A stretch of 64,000 bases of DNA from Helianthus annuus (lineage: Eukaryota > Streptophyta > Magnoliopsida > Asterales > Asteraceae): the NCBI RefSeq assembly GCF_002127325.2, contig NC_035435.2:126658457-126722456 (forward strand), given 5' to 3'. How positions within the stretch are numbered: the first letter of the stretch is position 1; the number at the start of each line of letters is the position of its first letter. A program made the translations under genes and the position numbers. Under the pieces are notes generated by a model. That model saw only the letters and a list, made by a program, of their open reading frames with translations, did no database searches and was not told where the DNA came from. Positions 35,606 to 47,495 of this stretch are shown one piece after another.

Positions 35606-38600
35606 AGCACGCCAGGATCCTGATGCGGTTACGGGTACGTTCCCTATTAACCAACTCTATGCATCTATTTTTTATTAATATTGGCACCGACTTTAACCTT
35701 GTATGCTTAGAACTTAAGAAACTACTTGGCCTAGTTTCGAGTAGAATAGATGTCTCGTATTCTTTAGAATTGGCGAATGGAAGGTTAGTTAAGCGAAGGG
35801 GATGATTAAGGATTGTAGTTTGGAACTTAGAGAGCGGGAACCCCCTATTACCGTTGACTTGGGAAGTCACGATATTGTAGTCAGCATGGATTGGATATCC
35901 AAGGATAGAGCTGAAGTTGTTCGTCATAAGGAAAATCATTCGCATCCCTCTTGCGAATGGTGAGACACTTATAGTACACAACCTTCTTGCATTAGATGCG
36001 AGAGCTTTAGGCCCCATAAGGCGGTGGATTTGCGACGTCTCACATCGGTCATAGAGACACAGAAGCGCCTCCGGATAGGCTGCATAGCCTCCCTTGTTCA
36101 TGTCGTCATTAAGGAGACCAAGAAGCCAAAGCCTGAAGACATCCCCGTGGTGGAGGAATTTCCAGAAGCCTTTCCCGAAGACTTGCCTGGGTTATCTCCA
36201 CAGCGACAAGAGGAGTTTAGGATGAACCTAGTGCCAGAAACGGCACAAGTGACGGATGACGCCTTACCGACTAGCTCCGTCCGAGATACAGGAGCCTCTG
36301 ATGCAACTGCAGGATCTGCTAGGCAGAGGAAATCTACCAGGCCGAGCCTCTCTCCGTGGGGAGCCCCGGTGTTATTCGTTAGGAAGTAGGACGACAGTTT
36401 TTACACGCGTACACAGCCTAATCTGAGAGGAACTCAGAAGAACTAATGAGGAAAAAGTATTACGCATAGGTTACAGGGAGATAGACAACTAACCATCAAG
36501 GATCGGTACCCCTTACTGAGAATCAATGACTTGACGACCAACTGCAAGGTCCCAGCTACTATTCCAAGGTGGACTTAAGGGCAGGGTATCACTAGTTGAG
36601 GACACAAGAAGAAAGTTGGCGGTTTCCGTTTTGCATCAACTTCAGAGAATTGTATATCAAGGACCGGTATCCTTTGCCAAGAATTGATGACTTATTCAAC
36701 CAATTGTAAGGTTCTAGTTACTAATCGAAGATCGACTTGCGGTCAGGATGTCCTCAACTGCAAATACGAGAAGAAAGTATCCCTAAATCGACCTTTAGGA
36801 CTCGCTTTGAGCATTACGAATTCCTTGTCATGCCGTTTGGCTTAACAAATGCACCGGCAGTATTCATGGACCTCATGAATCGGGTGTGTAAGCTGTACCT
36901 GGATAAGATCGTGATTATATTTATTGACTACATTCTTATGTGTTCAAGGACCAAGGAAGGTCATGAGTAACATCTGCGAGATATCTTGGCAGCTTTTGAA
37001 GAAAGAACAGTTATGTGCCAGGATGTTGAAGTGCGAACTTTGGATTCGCGAGGTAAGATTGTTAGGATACGTGGTGGATAAGAATGAGATTCATGTCAAC
37101 CCTGCAATCAAGAACTAACGAGTCCCTAAGACACAACTAAGATTTTTTTGTGGATTGTAGGCTGTATCAGACGACCCCTAGGAAACCTTTCAAGGACTGC
37201 TTAACCGATAATGACCCTAACCTAGTCGATACCTATCTTGTCTTCACCTGACAGTACTAATAAAATTGCGGTTCTTGTGACGCCTCTCGACAAGGTCTTG
37301 ATTGCGCGTTGATGCAACGAGACCAAGTCATCGCATACGCGTGACGTTGATTAAGGGATCATGAGAAGAGACCTTGAACTAGGTGCAGTAATTGCGCGTT
37401 GCAGATTTGACGTCATTGCTTGTATAGGCAACGGTGCACGATCTTTACTGATCATAAGGGTTTACAACACACCATTAAACATGAGATAACTAGATGGAAT
37501 GAGCTAGTGAATGATTCGACTGTGAGATTATCACCTGAACAAGGCAAGGGTTGTAGCAGACGCCTTGAGCCACAAGGAACGCGCAAAGCCTCTAAGGGTG
37601 CGAGCCTTAGAGATGAGCATACAGACAAATCTCATCACTTGGATTCGCGAAGCAGAGCAAGAGAAACTCAAACCAGAGAACCTTCAAGCTGAAGCGTTAT
37701 ATGAAATGGAAGTGCAGTATTGCCAAAGGAAGACGGAACCTTATACTTCCTGGAACGACTTTGGGTTCCGTTTCGCGACAATTTACGAATGCTTATTTTG
37801 GGGCAAGGCTCATAGGTCAAGGTACTCGATCCATCCTAGGATCCGAAAAGATGTACCAAGACTTGAAGGATTAGTATGAGTGGCCCAAGATGGAAGCTGA
37901 TATAGCTACATATGCGGGTAACTATCTTACCTGTGTCGAGGTTAAGACAAAATATAAGGAAACCATCAGGGCTGCTGCAATAGCCTAAGATTCCCGTATG
38001 GAAGTGGGAGCAAATCTCAACGGATATCATTACAAGCTACCAAGAACCCAAGGAGGTCACGATATGATTTGGGGTGAGTATCGATCAACTCACCAAGCCT
38101 GCACATTTCCTACCAAACAGTGAGGAGGACAACACAAGGAAATTAGCAGAGATTTACCTTATAGAAATTGTGGCACGTTATGGGGTGCCTGTTTCTATTT
38201 TGTCCAACCGAGATGGTCGTTTTATGCCAAAGATATGGCAGATGATTCAGAAGGCTTATGAGTCACGGTTGAACCTCAGTACTACATTTCACCCTCAGAC
38301 GGACGGCCAGAGCAAACGAACGATACAGACTTTGGTAGACCTGCTATGTGCTTGTGTGATAAACTTTGATGAAATGATGGATTACTCACTAGCCCTTAGT
38401 GGAGTTTTCCTACAATAATATTTATCACACTGCTGTTTAGGCCGCTTCATGTGAAGCTTTATAGGAACGTAAGTATCGGTCCCCTTTGTGTTAGGCGGAG
38501 ACCAGAGATAAACGATTTACTGGCCCAAGTTGATTTAGGAACTTATAGGCAAGATTGTTCAGATACGTGGACGTATCAAGTCAACACGTTGTATACAGAA

Positions 38601-38615
38601 AGGCTGCACCGATAA
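35606..38615 (+). pseudogene. H pol remains: protease, RT, RNase H, integrase
   Basis: Pieces occur in sense order in different frames. Protease remnants with stops are near 35650-35800. The protease-RT linker (FPEAFPEDLPGL) is at about 36140-36200. An RT block containing [17 protein letters not shown] ends in FIDYILM (36790-36945), where the second catalytic Asp of the YxDD-type motif is Tyr. RNase H-like ..IFTDHKGLQH.. is near 37440. Integrase remains (LTKPAHFLP, FHPQTDGQSKRTIQTL) are at 38074-38400. There are many stops and shifts. An RT segment is present twice (about 36490-36600 and 36650-36760). Confidence 0.8.
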
Positions 38616-40444
38616 TGTCACACCCCGATATTTCCACGTATTACCGGTGGGCCCGGTGGGGAGTATCGTGACGTAGTTGATATCGTCATAGACAAATTAT
38701 CACAGTTTAATACACAGCGGAAGTCGAAAGATAAAATCATTACAAACCGAATGAAAGTAATATCATTTATTACAAAAACGGTTGTAAAGGATCCACAGGC
38801 GGATCAAAGATAAAAAGGATCATTGTTCAACAGATTATAACATCTAAGCTTTCAAGACTCTTTATTGATGCTAGGAGTAGCCAGCCTATTCCGTTTAGTA
38901 CCCGCACTTAGCCTTTTTGGAAAATACGTCAGTTTACACTGGTAAATACAATTAACCAACTCATTTTGAAAATGTTTAAGAAAATTGATTTGAATGCACA
39001 TGGCACAAAACATCTTTTATAACCTGGGATAATTATTTATATGTAAACTTGTAAAAGAATTACATGTTTGTTATACGTTCTGTAGCCCGGGCTGAATACC
39101 GTGTTAAAGATTAATAGACACACCACATGATATAATCCCGCGGCGAGTTATTCTCGAACCGGCAGTTATACCTTTTTATATATATATGCACTGGCAGGTG
39201 TATGCCTACACCCCGTGCTAAGGTCGTGACCATTTCAATGAATGATGCCAAGGATATCTGGGACATGGTCATTAACCCCCCAAAGGCTTTAAGCAAGCAA
39301 AACAGTTTAAACGGGTCATCTCAATAAATTAACCTTCATATGATTAAAAATCCAATGTCCGACCAAGCGGTATTTTATATACCGTACCCCAAGCCCGTAT
39401 AAGGGAAAATAAGTTAAAAGTATTTACCTGAGCAAGTATATATCACAATCAGCGAGTGCAAGTAGCTTTTACTGGTTTCCTAATCTGGAACAAAGGTTTT
39501 AATAACATTTTAGATTCCTAACGGGTCTTAATTAAGCCTAAACTTAGACCGGTTAGTTTTAAAGGAAGATATACGGTTCAAAACACACGATTAAGCGAAG
39601 ACCGGATTAGAATGTGGTTTAGACCCGACAAGTTTGTATACTTGTATAATATGGGTAAACTAAACACATTCTGGATTTTGAGATGAAAATGATAAGGTTT
39701 AACCCGTTTCGGCTAATTTATGCAAACTAGTTACATAAACCGCACCGAACGCGAAAAATGCGTAACGGGTAAACAAATGAGTCATGAACAGGTTTCCTAA
39801 GTTAATATGCCTTAAATATGTTGTGATATCAGTAGGATACCTTCCATTATGCCCAAAATGGATTTAAACTCAAATTATGCCCCGTAGGGGTATTTTGGTC
39901 ATTTTAAAGCTTATAAAAGAGTTTAAATATTAATCTGAGTTTCTGGTCTGATATAATCAGTAAAGATAATTATTTTTATAAGTCATAACAGTAGGGTATT
40001 GCATATATTTGAAGTTTATCTTTTAGAACCAAACTATGCACCGTAGGGGCATTTTGGTAATTTCATATAAGCTTTAAAGGTCAAAATTTGAATTCTGAGT
40101 TCAAAAGTTTTGCTTACTGTTTAATTATAAAAAAAAATACTTAAAACATCAGTAGGTATTAAGTTTTATATGTTAAAAATAGTTTTAACCTATACTATGC
40201 GCTTAAAACGCGTAAAAAGGCGGTTTTAAGCGATTTCCGGGTTTTATAAGAAAAGCTGATATTTTTATCATTCCAGAAGGCTTAAAATATATAACAACCC
40301 TCGGTAAAACCGACACCTCTCATAATAATTATGTCACCCTAATATATATCAACTTGTCTTTATATGCACCCCGTATGTGAAAACCGAGCCCCAAAATAGA
40401 TTATACTATATAAAATAAATAAAAACAATAATTATTAAGCTGAG

Positions 40445-40708
40445 GCGGGCCGCGTAGGGCCTCACCTCAAGCTTATGCGGGCCGCGCGAGTATGTAACCA
40501 GACTTCGCCAAAACTATAAGTTAAGGCGGGCCGCGTGCAAGGTAGCCCAAGTTCATGCGGGCCGCGAGCACCTGGAAATCTGGCAACGCCCTGGGCCGCC
40601 ACCTGGCCCAACACCCGTCGAAGCTATACGATGACTGGGCCAAGCTACGCGTTGACCCAGCCTTGACGCGGGCCGCGTAAGCTTAGCCCATATGTCACGC
40701 GGGCCGCG
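40445..40708 (+). promoter_or_regulatory. Six GCGGGCCGCG boxes upstream of the J TATA box
   Basis: Exact 10-mers start at 40445, 40477, 40526, 40557, 40668 and 40699, forming three pairs with starts 32, 31 and 31 bp apart. They lie some 20-285 bp upstream of TATAAATA (40729-40736). Their role as transcription factor sites is an inference. Confidence 0.65.
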
Positions 40709-40728
40709 AGAGACCCCAGATCAGATCC

Positions 40729-40736
40729 TATAAATA
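40729..40736 (+). promoter_or_regulatory. J TATA box
   Basis: CCTATAAATAGCA lies in an otherwise GC-richer U3 and has the usual plant TATAAATA core. Transcription would start about 30 bp downstream, which sets the J orientation as plus. Confidence 0.7.
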
Positions 40737-43668
40737 GCACGCATCGGCTTCATTCGACGATCGCTCAATTTCTTTCTTTCTTACTAAATTTCCGAGTAGT
40801 ATACACTATACCCGGGCATTATACCCCCTAAAATAGCGAGGTTCTGCTACGATGTAAGTATTATAACCCCTGGAGACGTATTAGATACGCTGCCCGATTG
40901 ATCTAGGGTTCCGTAACGGCTGTCGTGGTTCTGCCCGACGTAGTCATTGGAATGCCGTCTCGGGGAGGGTATTACTAATGTTAAAATGGGTTATTATACT
41001 AACACACGTGCATTTATGTAAATTATAGATATTCACCAGGAAACCCTAAAGAATCACCTAAGACAGCAATGTGAGTTGATCCACTTTTTGTAAATCTTTT
41101 TGTAAACTGTTTTTACAAAACCTTAAATATTTTTCCATGCGAATAACAGTTATTGAGTATTTGTAAGAATACAATTACAGTCGGTAAATTTGGGGTTTTG
41201 TATACAAAATTTGTTACCACCTGGTAAAGGAGTAACATGACCATAAGTCGGAACGACATTACCGTGTGGTGGTAATTGATATAACTTGGAAACAAATGTA
41301 ATTGCGGATGCGCCCTCAATACTGTTCACTGTGAATTTTTATTTAAACTTGATTAAACTGGGATTCACTCACCAGTATTTCCCACTGACAAAATGTTTTT
41401 AAAACGCGTTTCAGGTAACAATATGTGAAAGCCAAATAGAAGCCAGCTGGACAGCACTGAAGGCTTGGAAAAGTGGCAATAAAGTTACCTAAGAATAAAA
41501 GAGATGCTTTTTAATAAATAAATAGGATTTATTCCTATGAAACGTGTGTATTGAAAACTTGGGTTTTACCCATATGTATAATATTATAAAACATGGTGGT
41601 TTACTCTGATTAAAATATTTCCTAACTACGGTCCTGATGAAAATTTCCGCTGCCAAATTGGATAAATAAATGTGATACCACCGAAACTGGCTCACGGCCG
41701 CCCGTTCCCGGGAGATAGGGATCGGGGGCTGTGACAAAATATTTTATTTATCATACAAAATCAGTAGCAAAAAGTTTGGTATCAAAATGTTATGTAAAAC
41801 TCATTTTATTCAAGAAAAGGGTATAACCGACGGTTACCGAATCAAAGCTATAACCCTATGTTAAGCTCAGCCTAAAATAAATAAAAATCTTCAAAAATCC
41901 CAAACTATTATTTTACATCAGTGGGTAAAAAGTTTGGTATAAAAAATTTGGGTTTAGATAGGCTATATGCTAATAGTGCCGTTTAATTAATAAAAAGCTT
42001 CTTAATTACGATATTGAGCATAACTCCTTATCTAGACCTCAAACTGATGTAAAATTTTTAGGACAAGTTTATAAATCAGTACTAAAGGTTATTGTCCTTT
42101 CACATTTTCAAAATTCTCGTTTTAAGGTCAAAAGGGCATAATGGTCAACATTTAGGCATATAACGAAAACATGCACATGAATCGGATAACTAAGGAACCA
42201 AGTTGCATAACCTCAGAGGGTTACACTATCCTATAACCTGGTCCTAATAGAGCTCTAAGGCAATTCTAAAATATGCTACATTGGGTCAGAACTGAAAGTC
42301 AAAGCAAAAATCTACTTTTGCGACTTTTGGTTTCGAACCGAGTCTAAACTGAAAATTGTCAGGTTGAACATGCTTAGACGTGTTCTTACATTAATTACCA
42401 AGTTATACAAGTGATAAAATAGGTTTTATGGCTTCTACATTGCTAATTACATGTTTATTTGAAAATTAGCTTTCTATTGACTTTTTACAATTAAGTTTGA
42501 CCCGACAATTGACCTACTTAGTCTGGAAATCAGAGGGTGCCCTTTTAAGGGTTTATTACCAATATAATTACCAACTCATAGGTACTTTCAATTCGAGAAT
42601 TGACTGGAACATTAGTGATTAATCACTAAGTCAAACCTTATTTACGACGGTTTTGACTTTAGGCCATTAAACTAATAAAACACGATTAAAAGAGGTTAAG
42701 GAAGCTTACTTAAGTACTTAGCACGACTAATGATCCTTAGGAAATGATCTTGAGCTCTAGGAGGCTCCAAAAAATAAGTTAGAATGGTTTTTGAACGTGA
42801 GCATTTGAACTTGAGAACAAGAGCTTCTTATATAGAGACTTTGATGCAACAAGATAATCCCAAATGTCCCTATTGTTGCTACCAGATGATCACAGCTGTC
42901 CCTATTGCATGAAATCCCATTTGCCCAGCCCCTGGTATCAGTTTTCATGCATATAAGTCAGTTAAACAGGCTGAACAGGCACCTGCCATGCATTTTCTGT
43001 CACTGGCAGTTTTAGGCGGCCCGCGTAAGACCTACACAAGGTCTACGCGGCCGGTATGGCTCCCAATCCGGTCACCAAGTTTGACAGATTTGCAATTTAG
43101 GTCCCTGGTCCTTCCAATAGTTGTTTTAACTTATTTTATTGCACTTTTAACCCTCCAATTTGACTTTTAAGGACTCCAAGTCATAATAAACTTTGTTAAG
43201 TCCCCGGTTAGTTATACGATTGCCGAAAAGTCTTAAATTTCAACGTTGACGCTTTTAACCCTTTACTTACGAATGTTCGCGTATCTTTCTCATACGATAT
43301 CGAAACCTTGTGAAATTTTTATCACTCATTCTCGGGAGCATAATTAATCGTTACAAAGCTTCGGGTTTGCGAAAAGGTCACTTAGAGGTATAAATTAAAC
43401 GTGTTGACACATTTAACCCTTGCGGTTTGTAAACTTTCACTTTCTTCCACAAATGGCATCGTATGATTCATAATTCATTCGTTTAAGGGTATAGACGTCG
43501 TGTAGGGTTGTTGAAAGGTATAATTTTCCAATGTTGACACTTTGAATCCTTTTACACATACACTTTCTTTGTATGTCAACTTCAGTCCCTCTAAATTAAT
43601 TCTTTACACTTTTAAAGTTCATGACACGTGTCGATATTATATTGGACATGAATTTATGAGGTGTTACA

Positions 43669-43737
43669 TCCTCACCCCCTTAAAAGAAATCTCGACCTCG
43701 AGATTTACTGAAATAAATGAGGGTACTTTTTTTTTCA
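43669..43737 (-). other. K polypurine tract and short interior remnant up to the junction with D
   Basis: The complement of tcctcacccccttaaaag (43669-43686) is a PPT. About 50 bp of interior follow, then the sequence becomes gag of D in the opposite strand at about 43738. The exact breakpoint cannot be fixed without a reference copy. Confidence 0.6.
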
Positions 43738-45164
43738 TTTAGGGAATCGAGTGGTACACATAGTAAGACCTCATCTGTACCCCACTCCAAATCTCAACCT
43801 AAAAATCAGTCTGAGGCTCACAGTAAGCCACCCTCTAAACAGCATGAGTCAAAGAAAGATGATGTTCAACACTCCTCGAATCAACACAGTGTTCCATCCA
43901 AGAGGATTGTACTTGATCGTGAACCACGTACAAGGACCTGTACCTATAAATATTTTGTCTCCTGCAAACCTAGGGATTTCACTGGGGAAAAAGGAGCTAT
44001 TGACTGTATGACATGGTTAGACGAAATGGATACCGTGGTTGACATCAGTGGTTGTGCTGATAGGGATGTGGTGAAATTCGTATCTCAGTCATTCAAAGGT
44101 GAAGCATTAGCTTGGTGGAGGTCTTTGATCCAAGCTACTGGAAAGATCCCATTATACAATCTGACCTGGGATCAGTTTGTTGCTCTTGTTAAAGAGAATT
44201 ACTGTCCTCAACATGAGGTTGAGAAGATCGAGACCGACTTCTTATCATTGGTTATGAAGAACTTGGACTACCAAGCATACCTCACCAGCTTCAATACCAT
44301 GTCTCGATTGGTTCCATACCTGGTGACACCGGAACCAAAACGAATAGCTCGCTTCATTGGGGGTTTAGCCCCGGAGATCAAAGCCAGTGTAACGGCATCC
44401 CGACCTACTACCTTTAGGTCAGTAACTGATCTATCATTATCTCTTACCCTAGATGCGGTCAGGCAGAGATCGCTTAGGCATTCGGATGAGGGGAAGAGGA
44501 AGCGTGAGGATGAGAACTCACGACGTTCCGATAAGAAGCACAAAGGGAACTCCGAGCACAAGAAGAGTTCTGGGTTTAGAAAGGATGATCAGCAGTCGAG
44601 TGAAAAGCCCAAGTGTAAAATTTGCAAGAAACGTCATCTGGGAAAACGCAGGTACGAATGGTGATCCCAATCACAGCCGAGGGCTTGTGGGATTTGTAAG
44701 TCAAGTGAGCACAAGACAATAGACTGCAGGAAGATAAAGGATGCGACGTGCTATAACTGCAACGAGAAGGGGCACATCAAGTCGAACTGCCCTAAGTATG
44801 CCAAAAAGCCTGAAGAAGCCAAAAAGACCAATGCAAGGGTCTTTCGAATGGATGCACGGGAAGCAGTTCAGGATGATAATGTGATAACAGGTACTTTTCT
44901 TTTAAATGATGTTTATGCAAGGTTGTTATTTGATTTGGGTGTGGATAAGTCATTTGTTGATAACAAGTTTTGTAAATTGCTAAATCTACCCGTTAAAGCC
45001 CTAAGCATAAAATATGAGGTAGAGTTGGCCGATGGTACCTTAGAAACTGCCTCGACTGTGCTAGATGGATGTTCTATATCCATTAGGAACCACTCCTTCC
45101 CTAAATTGCCTATCCACGGCTTTAGATACAGCGGCATCAATCAATGTTCGGAGCTCTTCCTTGG
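43738..45164 (+). pseudogene. D: Gypsy gag-protease remnant
   Basis: The gag core (CTYKYFVSCKPRDFTG, ALAWWRSLIQATGK, LTWDQFVALVKENYCP) is followed by zinc-knuckle sequence, broken once by an in-frame TGA at 44662-44664. The frame then continues through CYNCNEKGHIKSNC to the protease start. The expected DSGA active-site motif reads DLGV (about 44934-44945), so the protease is dead. The N terminus of gag is missing at the K junction. A is inserted at 45165. Confidence 0.8.
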
Positions 45165-46079
45165 TGTTATGGGTGAAATTCTGAGCCCATATCCTGACTT
45201 TGTATCTTGATTTTTTATTAGTTGTATATGATCAGGATATCGGATCAGGATACCGTATCAGGATACCGGGTCAGGATATTGGTAACATCCTAAGGCAGTA
45301 TCCTGACTATTACTAACGATTGGCTTGTAAAATGTTGGTTACAAGGGACTAACGTTCATGAGGACCAAGTCATCCTGAAGACCCGCTCAAATTGGTCAGG
45401 ATAAAGACGTTGATGGCGGAAGAATAGCTCTCGTAACAGTCAGAATAGAAGAAAGGCATATTCCGCAAGAATTTCGGATGCTGGTCAATGTTATTAACGT
45501 TGTAACGGATATGTGAGCTGAAGACCCGGTTTTATAGCCAATAAGCACGTGGAAAACAAGTAAAAACAGTCCCCCAACGTTCAGAATGGAATATTCCCAG
45601 CATCCCGGGATAATAGGAGAGTTAGTTTGTTATTTGTAACTATAAATAGAAGGCCAGATCAATAGGAACACACACTTCACTCTCTGATCTCGAACTCACA
45701 CTTCTTTTTTCTTTCTATTACGCACAAACACTCAACACTTGTAATCATTGTACCATTTAGCATTGATCTGAGCCATATCCTGCACTGTATCCTGATATTT
45801 GAAGCAATAGAAGAACAAGGCAGCCGACGATTGTCAGCTCCTGAGGTTTTATGCCGGAGATCTAGATTGATCAAGGGCTTTCCTCGTATATCTCGTGTCA
45901 TCCCCTTTACTTTTTGCTCATAGTTTGATCGTAGATACAACTCAATATCCTGAGCCGTATCCTGAAAACTGTATTTGCAAACAATTTAATTAACATATTT
46001 TTGAACACATTCTCTTAGCACACTACCTCACTTAACTAATTTGATCACTTAATTTCTTACGTAATTTTTGACCAAAACA
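45165..46079 (+). repeat. A 5' LTR (915 bp)
   Basis: It starts TGTTATGGGT and ends GACCAAAACA. A run of four TCAGGATAYCGG-like units lies near 45231-45285. The TATA box TATAAATA is at 45641-45648. The LTR ends match those of C (53437-54182). Confidence 0.9.
45641..45648 (+). promoter_or_regulatory. A LTR TATA box
   Basis: TATAAATAG lies in the U3/R region. The related C LTR has the same motif in its matching place (53854-53861, minus strand). Confidence 0.75.
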
Positions 46080-46082
46080 ATT

Positions 46083-46100
46083 TGGCGCCCACCGTGGGGC
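46083..46100 (+). promoter_or_regulatory. A primer-binding site
   Basis: TGGCGCCCACCGTGGGGC lies three bases after the LTR end. This PBS type is typical of Tat/Athila-branch elements and differs from the initiator-Met type used by the other families here. Confidence 0.85.
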
Positions 46101-46184
46101 AAGTGGTGCTATTTTTACTAAAAACCTTGCTAAAATCATTACTTGGTTTTCTGTTTTCAAAAACTTTTTACACAACTGATTTCA

Positions 46185-47495
46185 ATGGCTTCAAGATCAA
46201 ACATGAGTTCTTCTACCGTGTCTGCAACAACCTCTGCAACAATGGGTTTGGTGCTTCCTCCACCTCCTCCAAGGACGCAAGCCTCCTCACAGCCTCAGGA
46301 TATTATACCTACTCGGAGTATTACGGGATCTGCTCCTGTTTTGGCCTCTAATGAAGAAATTCTAACCTTGTTTGGTAGTGTACAGGAACAAATGAGGCAA
46401 CAGCAGGAGACCAACCAAATGCTGATGAGAGAGATACAACTCTTGAAATCTAGTTCAAGCAGGCCCGCTGAGGATACTGCCACTCCCTTGCAGCTTAGAG
46501 CTTTGAACTTCAATGCGGTAGTATATACTGAGGATAACAAGGGAAATATTGTCCCTAGCCATTCCCAGAGTCATATTCCTGAGATACCCTCTTCGGTCAG
46601 GGTGTCAACTGTGAGAAATCCAGGATATGCTCCAGGATATGGCCAGAATCACCAAGCTGGTAACTTGTCTGTTAACACCAGTATCCCTGTTACTAATGTT
46701 CTTGGATCATTGCAGGATGCAGGTGTGACATCAGCTATAACAAGAAAGCTTCAAAAGTTGAAGGATATGATATCAAGTGTGCCTGGGATAGTGCAGCCTA
46801 TACCGGAAGTATCCCGGGATAGTCACAACATATCCCGCTTTGCTCACCCCATTTGTGATGCAGAAATCCCAAAGAGATTCCAGACTCCTAACATGAAGCT
46901 GTATGATGGGACGACGGATCCTGAGGAGCATATTGCCCAGTATAGGGAGAGGATGGAGATTAACCCTATCTCGCCAGAACTTAAGGAAGCATGCTTGTGC
47001 AAGGGCTTCGGCTCTACTCTAACAGGATCAGCCTTGAAATGGCTTCTAAATGTTCCACCTTATTCAATTACATCATTTGCTCATTTAGTTAATTTGTTTG
47101 ATAGTCAGTTTTCTTGTAGTAGAAGCTTTGAAAAACTAACAAGTGACCTCTACAGGATAACACAGGGGCCTCAAGAATCCCTGAGGGATTATGTGAACAA
47201 ATTCAGCAGGGAATCCTTGGATATCCCACACCTTGATGTTGCTACAGCAGTCCAAGCATTCAAGATGGGACTACAAAAGGATTCCCAGTTTTATCAGGAT
47301 CTTGTGATGAATCCTTGCAGGAACTTGGACGAAGCTCGAAACAGGGCCTTGAGATATATCAGGCTGGAAGATGATAAGAAAATGCAAGAGAGGATGAATG
47401 CATCCTCAACATATGAACCAACTAACAGGAAGTCAGAGTCCTCATACAAACCATATCTTCTAAGCCATATGACAGGAATGATAGCAAAAAAGTGA
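46185..47495 (+). pseudogene. A gag (frameshifted near the C terminus)
   Basis: I prefer ATG 46185 (MASRSNMSS) over the in-frame ATG 42 bases upstream, because the added residues look like untranslated leader. The N-terminal half is Ser/Pro/Gln rich with a short helical QEQMRQQQETNQ stretch. The gag domain follows (KLYDGTTDPEEHIAQYRERM, GSALKWLLNVPP, RNLDEARNRALRYIRLED). Compared with C, one base is missing near 47458, so the last 13 residues or so are out of frame. Confidence 0.85.

Larger units (their letters stand above)
28948..38615 (+). mobile_element. H: decayed long-LTR Gypsy (chromovirus/Tekay-like) element
   Basis: A 5' LTR of about 4 kb, a primer-binding site, gag with two zinc knuckles, and broken RT, RNase H and integrase remains occur in sense order. 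K is inserted in the integrase C-terminal region at 38616. The 3' LTR is not in the window. The lineage is inferred from long LTRs, the gag type and the FPEAFPEDLPGL linker. Confidence 0.8.
40290..41736 (+). mobile_element. J: solo LTR (1447 bp)
   Basis: It is flanked by a perfect 5-bp duplication aaata (40285-40289, 41737-41741). It starts TATAACAACCCTCGG (first dinucleotide TA, probably a decayed TG) and ends GGGGCTGTGACA. Neither a PBS nor a PPT is attached, so it is what remains after LTR-LTR recombination. A TATA box is at 40729-40736 with six GC-boxes upstream. Confidence 0.85.
38616..43668 (-). repeat. K: 3' LTR of a reverse Gypsy element, split by solo LTR J
   Basis: On the minus strand it starts TGTAACACCTC at 43668, next to a polypurine tract, and ends GGGGTGTGACA at 38616. 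Removing J and one copy of its duplication leaves about 3.6 kb. The left flank gataa (38611-38615) is the presumed target copy in H. The LTR end near 38715 has CTTCCGC-type sequence seen near U5 ends of G and H. There is no gene inside. Confidence 0.75.

Noticed and set aside
38616..41736. One solo LTR from TGTCACACCCCG to GGGGCTGTGACA
   Set aside because: The ends look like an inverted pair, but flanks gataa and aaata do not match. A shorter unit 40290-41736 has a perfect aaata duplication, and the left part belongs to the K LTR.
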